Source: Gerris lacustris
Lineage: Eukaryota > Arthropoda > Insecta > Hemiptera > Gerridae
Assembly (NCBI GenBank): GCA_951217055.1
Contig: OX578283.1
Span: forward strand, 2,728,001 to 2,792,000
Direction of reading: 5' to 3'
DNA: 64,000 nt
The position numbers and the translations under genes were made by a program. The notes under the pieces are model-generated. The model was not told where the DNA came from and searched no databases. It saw only the letters and a list, made by a program, of their open reading frames with translations. How positions within the stretch are numbered: position 1 is the stretch's first letter; the number at the start of each line of letters is the position of its first letter. Shown here piece by piece: positions 21,865-32,876 of this stretch.

Positions 21865-23150
21865 TCGTTTTTATGTGGGTCGATCAAGGGTAGTCATAAA
21901 CAATAAGGTGAATATTTCTTAAATTTGGCTATATTTCGCCCCACTCCGGGGCATATTCATGCCTAAAAACATCGAAAAATCTGAGATTACCATAAATGTT
22001 CCATTTACATGACTTAAAATACAATAATAGTCAGAAAATAAAAGCAAGGTCTCAAATTCTTACCTTAAGATGATTACGTTAACAACTCTTTAACAAGAAG
22101 TAAGAAAAAAAGGTTATATATAGACCACATAGTGGTTTCGTCATACATCACAGTCAACACTTACTAAATGTTATGAAATTAAAAATAACAAAAGACAAGA
22201 ACAAATTAATAAAAATTTAACAAATTAACATGTTTAAAAATTTGACTAGAGATACATAGTTATGATATGAAAATTGTACGAGAGAAATGTTAAGAGCATA
22301 ACAGATTTGGCGGGATTTTTAATTTCTAAAATTATCTGAAATTTAGAACGGCTGAATAATACTTGTTTAAATCTTTGGCATCGGTTTTGTAATTGACAGA
22401 ATTTTCTGTCATGGCTATGAATGCTGCTTCAAGATATTTCCTTTTAGATTCATTCTTTTCTGACCCTAGAATTTTAACATTATGTTTATCTATTTGGTGG
22501 TTTTCGTTAGCAGTGTGATTGGCAATCGCAGTTTTTCCATTTCTGGATTGTATGTCATATATGTGTTGTTTTATACGGCTTTCTTGAAGCAGCTTTCATA
22601 GCCATGACAGAAAATTCTGTCAATTACAAAACCGATGCCAAAGATTTAAACAAGTATTATTCAGCCGTTCTAAATTTCAGATAATTTTAGAAATTAAAAA
22701 TCCCGCCAAATCTGTTATGCTTTTAACATTCCTCTCGTACAATTTTCATATCATAACTATGTATCTCTAGTCAAATTTTTAAACATGTTAATTTGTTAAA
22801 TTTTTATTAATTTGTTCTCGTCTTTTGTTATTTTTAATTTCATAACATTTAGTAAGTGTTGACTGTGATGTATGACGAAACCACTATGTGGTCTATATAT
22901 AACCTTTTTTCTTACTTCTTGTTAAAGAGTGGTTAACGTAGTCTTCTTAAGGTAAGAATTTGAGACCTTGCTTTTATTTTCTGACAATTATTGTATTTTA
23001 AGTCATGTAAATTGAACATTTATGGTAATCTTAGATTTTTCGATGTTTTTAGGCATGAATATGCCCCGGAGTGGGGCGAAATATAGCCAAATTTAAGTAA
23101 TATTCACCTTATTGTTTATTACTACCCTTGATCGACCCACATAAAAACGA
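21865..23150. mobile_element. Penelope-like foldback, 570-bp inverted arms
   Basis: Left arm 21865-22434 and right arm 22582-23150 are inverted repeats with few differences; the spacer is about 147 bp. Ends are TCGTTTTTATGTGGG and its inverse. TATTTTAGTCC occurs on both sides (21854-21864 and 23192-23202), suggesting an 11-bp duplication, although 41 bp with an AT run separates the right arm end from the second copy. The spacer plus left arm encode a GIY-YIG-like C-terminus. Both arms carry a hairpin GCCCC/GGGGC followed by GAAA. Penelope-like elements often insert with truncated inverted copies. Confidence 0.8.
22332..22580 (-). pseudogene. Penelope-like retroelement GIY-YIG C-terminal fragment
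   Basis: An open frame of 82 codons on the minus strand ends at a TAA (22332-22334). It includes RIKQHIYDIQSRNGKTAIAN, then NHQIDKHNVKILGSEKN, KRKYLEAAFIAMTENSVNYK and DAKDLNKYYSAVLNFR. The order (R-x-K-x-H, then T-A-I-A-N-H, then V-K-I-L, then K-R-K-x-L-E) fits the C-terminal GIY-YIG nuclease of Penelope-like reverse transcriptases. The GIY and YIG motifs and the whole reverse transcriptase are missing, so it is a 5'-truncated relic. The last 34 codons are repeated, inverted, in the right arm. Confidence 0.7.
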
Positions 23151-23265
23151 AGATTAAAAGAAGGGACAAACCTAACTATTATATATATATATATTTTAGT
23201 CCGTCTAAACTAATTCAAAATCATAACTTTTTCTCCCTACTGGAGATAAAAACTTTTTACATCGC

Positions 23266-24249
23266 ACTAATATGTGTGTATTTACTGCGTATTGCGTATG
23301 TGGTAAATAAAATGTTCGTTTTTATTAGGGTTTATCACTATTTACGTAGAAGTGTGGAACATAATACCCGCGGATGAGAGACTCAAATGTTTATACCTTT
23401 GTTATAAATGACATGAAGTTAAGCTAATCATACGTTAGATTTCAAAACGAAGTATAATCTTGCAAGTCCCAAGTATATACTTAGTTTGGTATAATTCGAT
23501 TCATTTATCAGAAGTGACACGAGCTCGGGTACTTAGGCTTTTGTAACACGTGGGGCAGGACAAGAGGACGCGTGGGTTGCACGTGTCAGGACCTTCCCGT
23601 GGCAGGACCTTTCTTCCACTCAGGACTCCTCCTTAATTTCACATCGCAAGCTTCAATAAGCCATCCCATCCTGCTTTCATATTTCATTCTATATTAAAAT
23701 AAAAAAATAAATCGATAAATAAATATATGTAAGAAGTCTAATATATACACTCACACACTGAGGGCATTGTATTTTTACGAGGATCCTTTGTGTGTGATAG
23801 TTTGATTTGAATGTAAGGGAATACAAATTTGATATTTCTTTTTCTTTTTTTTTTACTTGCTTTCATCCATTAGCATAAATACTAATCGTACGTCATATTG
23901 TGAAGAGTAATATTTCACGTACGTTATATTGCGTATAGAGTAATGCTTCACGTATGTCATATTGCTACGCTAATGTCTTCAGTATACGCAGTGTGATACA
24001 CATATTTTCAATATTGTTTCAGAACGTTAAAAGAAAATATTAATGGTGCGCGCATACCATTTATTTAGCTACTTTCCTTAGCTCAGTATGTATATTTATA
24101 AACAAGTAGTAAGAATAAAATGCAAGAAAATATACAACCAGAGACTTTACAAACTAATGGTAGCAATATCAAAACTTATGAAGAACAAAAGGAGAATTAA
24201 GAGAACTGGAATTGACAGAATACAATTTTCAGAAACATCTTAACTAATT
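23266..24249. other. Unassigned intergenic DNA
   Basis: No gene seen. A decayed short tandem (the phrase cgtaygtyatattg three times) lies at 23887-23965. 23515-23640 is less AT-rich but without an open frame. Confidence 0.45.
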
Positions 24250-24306
24250 ATAGACCAGAAGATTGCGTGCAAAAAAGTGCCTGACTAACATCAAGCTAGA
24301 ATTTTC
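24250..24306 (+). repeat. Foldback H fragment
   Basis: 'gcgtgcaaaaaagtgcctga' plus 'ctaacatcaagctagaattt' matches the left end of the H foldbacks at 29612 and 38875. The remainder is absent. Confidence 0.7.
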
Positions 24307-24439
24307 AATTTCAATTTATTTCCGCATGTACATTGTACATATTGTACATAGGAAATAAAAAATACCTACTACAGTAGTTACTACAAATGCGTGAACCCTT
24401 GGTAGTAGTTAGCTACTAGAGTGAGATCCCAATGCAGAT

Positions 24440-24660
24440 TTACTCCACTCAATAATTAACATATTCGTCATCATTTTGAAAAGAGGGAGGTGTAGGTCTT
24501 GTAGCAAAGTATTCTTAATAACTGTGATAACAGGTTTTGGCTACTTAATAGCCATCTTCAGATTCTGAATCAGCTGTTCACTGTTAACATTAACATGATA
24601 TCGAAGTGACAAACAATGAATAATCAATTATTAATGATGAAATATATGTAGAAAAGTAAA
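24440..24660 (-). repeat. Dispersed repeat with hammerhead-like hairpin (second copy)
   Basis: Minus-strand homologue of 5800-5990. The core at 24530-24563 has CTGAAGA, the 6-bp TGGCTA/TAGCCA hairpin, then AAAC. Just beyond, CTGT with ACAG can close a further 4-bp stem, as stem III would. The required G before AAA is A in both copies, so it is either an inactivated relic or not a ribozyme. Confidence 0.5.
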
Positions 24661-25744
24661 AGGGGTTCGATATTTTCAACTTTTTTAGGTAAAATTATTT
24701 TTACATCTCAAACATTTGCCAAGCAACAAACAATGAAATTACGACAGACCGGCGCGCTTTTTGAACCCACCCTCTGTATCTTAATTTTTATTCTATAAAA
24801 AAAAAAAGCAATATATTTTTAATTTAAGCTTTTCAATAATAAATTTCGTACTGTGTCAAAAGAAAACACAAAAATGCACTTTTATTAGATCTTTTCACCT
24901 TTAATATTAAAAGGGTGGAAAAATAAAAATAAAAAAACTCAAAATAAAAAAAGAAGGGTGATAAAAATGTTTAAAAAATTTAACAACAAAGGATAAAAAG
25001 GAATTTTATAAAAATAAGAACAAGGGACTTAACTTGTGTTGTGCTACTTCATATTAGAGATGAAACAAGACCAGGGGGGGGGGGCTAATTGTTGAACAGT
25101 TTGGAAACATTAGAAGGATTTTAAGCCCCCCTAATTCAGGATACTTCACACTGACTCTCACTTTAGAAGTATCAACATGAAAAAAATAAAGTATTGTCTG
25201 TTGCTTGTTTACCTGCTTACCCGCTACTTGATACGGACCGGACTTATTTCCGTATCTTCAATCTCTTTTAACAAGAAATGCTTAAAATCTTAAGTACTTT
25301 TCTCACTCCCTTCTATATACTTGAGAGAAACAAGACGCAAAAGAAACTTTTAACGACGTCTCCTCCCAATTTTTTTTTCGTACGGAAAGAGTTTTAAAAT
25401 ATCTCGCCCTTTTCTTTGGAGAGGGGCTGCCCACTTCAACTCCACTTGAGATTTCCACCTCCAAAATTAATATCTCCACCCTCCTTGTAAACTCAAATTT
25501 TTTAATAAAGGTTAAAAACGCTTAAAATCTCTTCACCCTTTGTTGTAATATTCCTTAGCTATTTATTTACAAATATTTTTTAGGACTTCTATTTGATGTA
25601 ATGTTATTGCAAAATAAAAGTAAATAAATTATTATTATTATTATTTAATGTGGGTCAATTTAACTTAAAATATGAAATATTTCTTCCTCCTCAAACATCA
25701 TCAAGTCTATAAACATCATTAAGAAATCTTTATATGTTTTTTTA
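24661..25744. other. Unassigned intergenic DNA
   Basis: No gene seen in about 1.1 kb; AT-rich with a 10-bp G run at 25075. Confidence 0.5.
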
Positions 25745-26045
25745 CTTTCTCATATAAAGAGAAAGTATTGTGATGGCTCGAAAATTCAATTTTGTGGTCC
25801 CCTGAGTCTAAAACAGTGGTTTATAAAAAATGTCTGTCTGTCGTTTGTCTGTGCAGACGCTTGGAACTTAAACTACTGGGCCGATTTTTGACGAAATTTA
25901 GCATACACGTTCAGAAAAATCATACTCCGAGGTGAAATCGAGAAAAGTATTTTAGCCTCGATGTTGAAGTTGCTACCTCCCAAAAACTCGAAAACCATTC
26001 CGACGATTTTCATAAAACAATTCTAAAATTAGTCCATTTAAATAA
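25745..26045 (+). repeat. Family L repeat
   Basis: 'actttctcatataaagagaa' then 'agtattgtgatggctcg', with a 'gtctgtctgtcgtttgtctg' phrase. A related truncated copy begins at 63838. A small hairpin (TTTCTC with GAGAAA) sits near the left end. Noncoding. Confidence 0.6.
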
Positions 26046-26061
26046 AAATCTAACGACAGAG

Positions 26062-26245
26062 AAAAATCATTCTCCCGTATAGCTCAGTTGGTAAGAGCAC
26101 CTGTAACGGTTTAATAGGAGGACCCGTGGTTCAAGTCCCGATGCGGGGGTCTATTTTTCTCTGTATGTCTCACGTAGTTATTGATAATTATAATTTGATT
26201 TAAAGTAAAATTTAATCTTTCCGTAGTATGAATACTACAAAAAAC
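26062..26245 (+). mobile_element. tRNA-like SINE, copy S1
   Basis: The tRNA-like head is 26072-26149. Acceptor halves CTCCCGT and GCGGGGG pair over 7 bp with two G-T pairs. The A box is TAGCTCAGTTGG and the B box GGTTCAAGTCC. The anticodon loop is one base too long and the T-stem is mismatched, so it is not a working tRNA. The tail 'taattataatttgattt' plus 'aatctttccgtagtatgaat' is shared with S2, S3 and S4. Confidence 0.72.
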
Positions 26246-26530
26246 TTAAAAATTTACAAATCTAAAGATATAAGCCGTTTTTTCGGGAAAAATAAAGTTT
26301 CTGATAGATTTAAACGCGGACAGAGAGAGGCTGGGTTCGATTCACCGCCGTGGAGAAGTTATTTTTATGATACATTTTGATAAAATGTTCAATAATAATA
26401 ATAATAATAATTAAATGTACATACGAAAACTACTAAATGGAAAGCGCAGGGCTAAGTAATTATGAACTCGTTAATGAGAAAGTTTGTTTGATTTGTTTTG
26501 GACCTATTTTTTATAAATTGCAGATACTTT
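26246..26530. other. Unassigned DNA with isolated B-box-like motif
   Basis: Contains GGGTTCGATTC near 26334 without a matching A box, and an (ATA)n run near 26390-26410. No gene. Confidence 0.4.
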
Positions 26531-27130
26531 TTACTACGTTTTTATTAGCTTGCTTTCTTGTTTGTTTGTCCGGTACAAATCTGGCAATCGATTTCTAACT
26601 AACTTCCCGAATAGCTAGACATTTGAAACATTTAGCATAGCTCAGAACACGATGACAATGCATTATTTTAATACTTTTAACCATCTTTCAGCAGAATTTA
26701 ATTGGTTTTCAGCAAATTTTGCTGTATGGAAAGTTAGTTCGGAAAAAATCCGCAAGTTATTTTATTTGTTTTGTCATGTCCCATCTTTACTCAATCTTCA
26801 TTTTGACGGGTTTCAAATTTGTGATTTTTATAAATAAGAGATAAACACTGAATTACAGAAATACAGGAAATATATCGATTATATTATTTATATTATTTCA
26901 AATATATCGATGGCACGATTTAGATTTGGTGTTGGGGAGATCCGTTGTACAAAGATTTGTCCTTTTATAGGTATAAGTAATTTATGTGAAGTAAATAAAT
27001 TCGGAACTTTTTTTTTTATCACTAACATTACATATTATATAATAATAACAATTATATTATCAACATTACATACGATTTAACAGAAAATTTAAAAACGTAG
27101 TATATAAAAAGTTCTTTTTATCTTGAAATT
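26531..27130 (+). repeat. Family F element, copy F1
   Basis: Left end 'tactacgtttttattagctt'; near the right, 'aaaaacgtagtatataaaaa' carries the inverse of the end phrase. Interior landmarks: 'cagcagaatttaattggttt', 'gacgggtttcaaatttgtg', 'tatcgatggcacg', 'gagatccgttgtacaaag'. The 61-codon frame at 26652 is part of the repeat and is broken in other copies. Copies: 26531 (+), 30235 (-), 31972 (-, piece), 48409 (+), 60690 (-, deleted). Confidence 0.8.
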
Positions 27131-27487
27131 ATTTATGTTGTGCTTAAATTATATCTTTAAAACATTTAGCATAATAAATTGATTATAGAATAACATTAGA
27201 AATTCGTTTTACCTTGTCTTGAGATGTTTTTGAAATTGACGAAATCAAGTTGAGCAAAAATGTGAATTTAAATTTTTTTTCGAGACTAGGTAAGACGAAT
27301 ATCATATATTATTCAATAATATATTTATTATTACCTATATTTATTGTTTTAAAGATAAATCTTAACGATTTAAGAGTAACCGTCAAATAACTTCCGTGCT
27401 TCTAGAAAGATGTGCGAGTTGTTATTCCTCTCAACAGAATGTATTTTTGTAAAAAGAAAATGTTAATCACATAATAAACCAAAATAG
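27131..27487. other. Unassigned AT-rich DNA
   Basis: No gene or named repeat is seen. Confidence 0.4.
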
Positions 27488-28842
27488 TCTGCCAATTGGT
27501 GTGGCACATAGCTCCCTCACATCCTATGTCGTTCACATAATTTCATGATTCCATGCTTGTACAACCTATTGTTGGACAAATATGTTAAATTTCCCCCCGA
27601 TTTTTTTTTAAGATTGTTTTTTACACAAATAAAAGTATCAATTAAATAGTATATAATGTGCGCAGACGGTTGAAAGTAATCTGGTGCTATCTACGGGCTA
27701 CTTTCGACACACCATCCAAATTTTATTAAAATAAGTTGTGCACTTTTGAAGATATGGGTGTTAATAAATGTATGGTTATGCGCATATAGAAGAGAAACAA
27801 GTAAGCGCACAAGGTTGAATCTTGGGACAAACAATGCGCAAATTATGGCCCATCGTCCAAATTGCATTAAATTGAACGAGTAGTTATTAAGATAAATATG
27901 TTGAATCAAATTATAATTATTAACAACTACGGGAAACAACCAGAGAAAAATACACTCCAGCGCTGGGATTTGAACCACAGGCCTCTATATACTAATAAGG
28001 TAGTAATTGGGTACTTTATAATTATAAGCGTAATTTCTCGATCTAGTTCTTTGTCATTAATGTTGACTTCTCAGATTTGTGGAAAATTGAAAGCTTAAAT
28101 TCGGGACAAGGTATCATTAACGTCAGAGAAATTCATTCTCCTGCGTAGCTTAGTTGGTAGAGCACTATACTGGAAATATAGAGGCCTGTGGTTCAAATCC
28201 CAGCGCTGGAGTGTATTTTTCTCTGGTTGTTTCCCGTAGTTGTTAATAATTATAATTTGATTTAAATTAAAAAAATTAATCTTTCCGTAGTATGAATACT
28301 ACTAAAGTCGTAAAATATGAATTTCTAATTGATTGTACTAAGTACAGGTACTAATTGGGTACTTTATAATTATAAGCGTAATTTCTCGATCTAGTTCTTT
28401 GTCATTAATGTTGACTTCTCAGATTTGTGGAAAATTGAAAGCTTAAATTCGGGACAAGGTATCATTAACGTCAGAGAAATTCATTCTCCTGCGTAGCTTA
28501 GTTGGTAGAGCACTATACTGGAAATATAGAGGCCTGTGGTTCAAATCCCAGCGCTGGAGTGTATTTTTCTCTGGTTGTTTCCCGTAGTTGTTAATAATTA
28601 TAATTTGATTTAAATTAAAAAAATTAATCTTTCCGTAGTATGAATACTACTAAAGTCGTAAAATATGAATAAATATGTTGGTTTGCAACAACTGAACGAC
28701 AGACAGACACGGATCCAAAAATTTCCTCGATGTCTGAAACGGATTTCTGTCTTGGAATTTCCGAAATTGGAGGAGACATAAAAAAATGTTCTTTCTTCAG
28801 AACGATAACATAGCTTCCGTTACCTTCGGTAAACTCGGAAGA
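27488..28842 (+). repeat. Family A copy interrupted by a tRNA-like SINE dimer
   Basis: Family A sequence occupies 27488-27903 and 28681-28842. The break carries a 12-bp duplication ATAAATATGTTG at 27892-27903 and 28669-28680. Rejoined, it gives the normal 'aaatatgttggtttgcaa' context of family A. Confidence 0.85.
27904..28668 (+). mobile_element. tRNA-like SINE, tandem dimer with inverted 5' stub (S2/S3)
   Basis: After the 12-bp duplication, the first ~90 bp are the inverse of the element's own 3' half (compare 28180-28263). Then come two near-identical 348-bp monomers (the phrase 'gggtactttataattataag' at 28009 and 28357). Each holds a tRNA-like core, 28138-28211 and 28486-28559: acceptor CTCCTGC with GCTGGAG (6 of 7 pairs), A box TAGCTTAGTTGG, perfect 5-bp anticodon stem CTATA/TATAG with GGA in the loop, B box GGTTCAAATCC. 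The T-arm is mismatched and there is no serine-type long variable arm, so these are not called tRNA genes. Confidence 0.82.
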
Positions 28843-29240
28843 AAAAGTTTTTAAGAAATTAAAAGTTTTTGTTTGTTTAAATAAATCAGGAAAGGCAAAA
28901 CTTTAAATAATTTAAAAGGATGAATTGGAGAAAATTTGATATATATATAAGCTATATAAAAAATATACCTGCAATTTATAAAAAGATTTACTAATGATGT
29001 TTTAGGCATGATTATTTCCAGGAGTGGGAATAAATATGACTATATCATGAATAATAATTTTGATTAAATTATATTATCTCCAGTAAGGATAAAAAAAGTA
29101 TACTTATCTTATCTGCCTTGTTTACAGGGAGGAAAGCTACTCATTGCACCCAGTCAGGTTAAACAGGGAGTAATGAAAAATAAGGAAATCATGATCTCTC
29201 ATGATTCCCTCCAGTGTTGCCCTAGATAAAGCACAAGTAA
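28843..29240. repeat. Decayed repeat tails (hammerhead-like and X-like)
   Basis: 29003-29045 ('tttaggcatgattatttcca' then 'ggagtgggaataaatatgac') is a decayed version of the hairpin end in the 21865-23150 foldback. 29085-29230 has 'ttatctccagtaaggataaa' and 'ttccctccagtgttgcc', similar to the X family. Confidence 0.45.
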
Positions 29241-29611
29241 AAAGTAAGGTTGGTATTAAATACAAAATTTAATTGATTAACTTTTGTTTAATATCAAAAT
29301 ATATATAATGTCATCTTCACACATGTCATGTTACCTCCACAATGGTTGTCATGGTGATTCATCAGTAAAACAAACAACCAAGTTAAAAGTGGAAACATAA
29401 TTTCTAAATGTAGATTAACTAATCTATGTATACACATCCAGTTGTCAGTACTATTATTCAATACACGACACAGCTACCAGCTGATTCTCCCATCTAATTT
29501 TAATATTTAAATTCATAGAATTTCCATCTCTCATATTTAGTGAATTATTAATATTATATCAAACATTTAAAAAAAAAAAAAATAATAATAATAATAAATA
29601 TAAAAATGTTT
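29241..29611. other. Unassigned AT-rich DNA
   Basis: No gene seen; ends in A-rich and ATA-rich simple sequence (29567-29600). Confidence 0.4.
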
Positions 29612-30219
29612 ATAGTCCATGAGATAGCGTGCAAAAAGAAGTCAGACAAACATCAAGATAGAATTTTGTGTATAAGTAAATCTTTTGGTGCCTTTTAAGA
29701 ATTTGTGGTCGGCTAATCGTCTGCGGTTGCGGTACATAGCTTGGCAATAGACATTTGAAAAAAAAAAAAAAAAAAACCGGTGGAGAGCGGCCATGTTCCG
29801 CCCTTTATTGTGCGTAAATTCAAAGTAAAAAATTAGTTAGTAGGCCGAAATCAAGTTGATGTTAGTTTGTCACTTGACTGGAGACCACTTTAATATGGAG
29901 TAATATTTGACTAAATATCCCAACAAGTGACAAACTACTTCACCTTTGATTTTAACTAAACTTGATTTCGGTCTACTAACTAAATTTGTTCCTCAGAATA
30001 AATTGTTATTCTAAATAATGAAAATCACATTGTCCAGCTTAATTGGCGGGACATGGCCGCTCTCCGCCGATTTGATTATTTTAAATGTCTATTGCCAAGC
30101 TATGTCCCGCAGACGAACCTAGCCGACCACATATTCTTTAAAGGAAAACATTTACTTGTACACAAATTATAGCTTAATGTTAATCACACACTTTTTTTTC
30201 TCGCTATGTCGTGGACTAT
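29612..30219. mobile_element. Foldback H, copy H1
   Basis: Terminal phrases ATAGTCCATGAGATAGCG and, inverted, CGCTATGTCGTGGACTAT. Arms of about 260-290 bp mirror each other: 'gacatagcttggcaatag' type phrases near both ends and 'aattagttagtaggccgaa' against 'ttcggtctactaactaa' near the centre (about 29900). An A run at 29759-29777 interrupts the left arm. No ORF. Confidence 0.85.
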
Positions 30220-30234
30220 TCATTTTTGTTTAAT

Positions 30235-30893
30235 AAAATACTTAAAAATGTTTCCCTTAAGTAGATAATAATTTCAAGATAAAAAGAACTTTTTATACAC
30301 TACGTTTTTCAACAATTTTCTGTTGAATCATATGTAATTTTTATAATAAAATTGTTATTGTTATATAATATATAATGTTAGTGAAAAAAAAAAAAAAAAA
30401 AAAAACCAATTCCAAATTTATTTACTTCACATAAATGACAACCATCTAGAGAGCTGATCTTAAACCTATAAATGGACAAATCTTTGTACAACGGATCTCC
30501 CCTACACTAAATCTAAACCGTGCCATCGATATATTTGAAATAATATAAATAATATAATCGATATATTTCCTGTTTTGCTGTCATTCAATGTTTATCTCTT
30601 ATTTATAAAAATCACAAATTTGAAACCCGTCAAAATGAAGATTGTAAATATGGGACATGGCAAAACAAATAAAATAACTTGCGGATTTTTTAGAGCAAAA
30701 TTTGCTGAAAACCGATTAAATTCTGCTGAAAGATGGCTAAAAGTATTAAAATAATGCATTAACATCTTGTTCTGAGCTATGCTAAAAGTTTCAAATGTCT
30801 AGCTATTCGGGAAGTTAGTTAAAAATTGATTGTCAGATTTTTACCGGACAAACAAACAAACAAGAAAGCCAGCTAATAAAAGCGTAGTAAAAA
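30235..30893 (-). repeat. Family F element, copy F2
   Basis: Minus-strand copy of F1 with A20-type run at 30387-30405. Contains the 235-bp segment (30459-30693) found again, apparently unchanged, at 31972-32206. Confidence 0.8.
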
Positions 30894-31080
30894 TCAATTG
30901 TACTCGAGCGATAACTAACCCATTTATCCCCAATTGTACCCTCGGCATCGTCTCAGTAGTTAAATTATATGGTTCCTATTCCTAGGACTTCACCTCAGGA
31001 ACCAACTTCATCGTTCAGAGTCCAATCACTTATTTTACTCCCTTGCTGCTTAAATAACTATTAAGTAACCTTACATTGAC
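30894..31080 (-). repeat. X-family fragment, copy X3
   Basis: On the minus strand: 'gttatttaagcagcaaggga' then 'gtaaaataagtg', with a decayed hairpin at 30971-31003 whose GGTTCC/GGAACC outer stem survives. Truncated on one side. Confidence 0.55.
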
Positions 31081-31140
31081 CCACATTAAATATTGGAGAT
31101 TTAATATAAGGCATAGATAGAACAAACTTTATACTATTTT

Positions 31141-31480
31141 GCTTCCGAGCTTACCGAAGGTAACGTAAGCTATGTGATCGTTCGTGAAGAATTCAAATAG
31201 TTTGTTTTCAATTTCAAACATTTCAAGACAGAAATCCGTTTCAGACATCAGAGAACATTTTTGGTTCCGTGTCTGTCTGTCGGTCTGCCTGTCCCTTAAT
31301 TTTATTCAAACCAACATATCATTAAAACTATATATAATCGTCCGGTTATAGTAAAATATGGATGATACGTCACAATTAGCCCGTTGTAAGTCCCACATAA
31401 GTTATAACATTCCACATGTGCACAAATATATTTATATATTTACACATATTATATCTTTAAAAGTGCCTACAGATGGTTCC
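31141..31480 (-). repeat. Family A copy, truncated
   Basis: 'gcttccgagcttaccgaagg' through 'gttccgtgtctgtctgtcgg' to about 31480, where similarity stops. No ORF. Confidence 0.75.
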
Positions 31481-31679
31481 ATGTTCATTTTAACCAACTG
31501 CGATGATTAAATTTATTAATTTTTTCTTGCGATTAAACTCGATGATTTTGTATAAAATAAGAAATAATCGCCATAAGCGTGTGTTTTTGGGGTCTTTTTT
31601 AATATAATTAATATAAATTTATGTACCTATTATATACATATTTTTTTTTTTATTATTTATTTGTTTTTGTTAAAATTTA

Positions 31680-32720
31680 ACACTATATAATTTTAAGGTT
31701 CATTCTCCAGCAATATTTCGCTGTTACACTTTGGGCTTCTTTAGCCTGACTTTTTAATTCTCTGTCGTATGAGTAATTTAATAAAAAAGATGTTTATAAA
31801 TTTTATTTCATTAAAAACTTATATATGTACATATATACAATTGTGAAAAGTATTGAACATATAAAATACTTGAATCCCCCCCCCCCTCGTTTAACTATGT
31901 TTCCCTCTGATAGTCAATATAGGATAGTCAATATAGTCAATATAGTCAATATAGTCAATATAGGATATATAGGATCTTAAACCTATAAATGGACAAATCT
32001 TTGTACAACGGATCTCCCCTACACTAAATCTAAACCGTGCCATCGATATATTTGAAATAATATAAATAATATAATCGATATATTTCCTGTTTTGCTGTCA
32101 TTCAATGTTTATCTCTTATTTATAAAAATCACAAATTTGAAACCCGTCAAAATGAAGATTGTAAATATGGGACATGGCAAAACAAATAAAATAACTTGCG
32201 GATTTTTTAATTCAAGTATTTTATATTTTAAGAATTTTCCTAATTGTTCTTATGAAGAGTGACAAGTTATATTGTGAAAATATTAATTTAGTTATTTGTT
32301 CAATTACTTTTTTATTATTTTATTTATTAGGATAATCGAAGTTAAACAATTGTTTTTTAAAATGGTTTTGAATTTTATTTTGTTGACAATAATTAAATAA
32401 TAAGATAAATATTTTTCAATCAAATATAACACATTGCCTATGATTTATGTCTGTTAAGTTAGTAAATAGTTGTTATAATATTGTTTATATTATTTTATTT
32501 TAGGCTTAAAGATGCCCAGGCATGGGTGAAATATATTCTAAATGACTTAGAAGAAAATAATAGTTTTCTTTGTAATTTTTCATCCCTATCCCTAACAGAA
32601 ACAAATAACATAATAACTTTTTTATTGAATGACACATACGACTGAGAATTAAAATAATTAACCTTAAAATGCACAAAGTGTATAAGCACGCAATTAGGAT
32701 GATTGAACTATGTGTTTATG
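31680..32720. repeat. Inverted-repeat region holding a duplicated F segment
   Basis: 'ttaattctctgtcgtatgag' at 31755-31774 is mirrored at 32636-32655. 'atataaaatacttgaat' at 31859-31875 is mirrored at 32210-32226. Between them, after a 'gtcaatata' stutter (31913-31965), lies 31972-32206, apparently identical to 30459-30693. No gene. A 64-codon frame at 32495-32689 (-) is not recognised. Confidence 0.6.
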
Positions 32721-32876
32721 TTTTAACTAAAATAATTGTACATCGTATTTTAAAACAATAATAGCCCTAGATGACCCAAAAAAGCATATGATATGATATG
32801 ATTCTAGTGTTTTTTATTTTATTTTATACAATTTTGAGTTTGTAAAATAAATGTACTCAAACATCATTGAAGTATG

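Larger units (their letters stand above)
20896..23265 (+). mobile_element. X-family element, copy X2, carrying two later insertions
   Basis: Host sequence is 20896-21215, 21653-21864 and 23203-23265, aligning with X1. The GGTTC hairpin is intact at 20952-20978. The next hairpins are replaced by one perfect 8-bp stem (CCCTTGCG with CGCAAGGG, about 20989-21017). A LINE tail (21216-21640) and a Penelope-like foldback (21865-23150) are inserted. The right end 'ctccctactggagataaaa' is the inverse of an internal phrase at 19669-19686 in X1. Confidence 0.8.

Noticed and set aside
21865..23150. Ordinary cut-and-paste transposon with long TIRs
   Set aside because: The arms encode the end of a GIY-YIG protein and resemble a 3' end plus its inverted truncated copy, which fits a Penelope-like retroelement better.
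26072..26149. Functional tRNA gene
   Set aside because: The anticodon loop is the wrong length, the T-stem is unpaired, and it shares its tail with other SINE copies.
26652..26837. 61-codon frame MTMHYFNTFNHL… with a homologue at 60675-60917 (-)
   Set aside because: Repeated because it is part of family F; F2 and F3 copies carry stops or shifts, so no conserved protein is supported.
28138..28211. Functional tRNA gene with GGA anticodon
   Set aside because: The T-arm is mismatched, a serine tRNA would need a long variable arm, and the sequence is duplicated with its flanks as part of a repeat.
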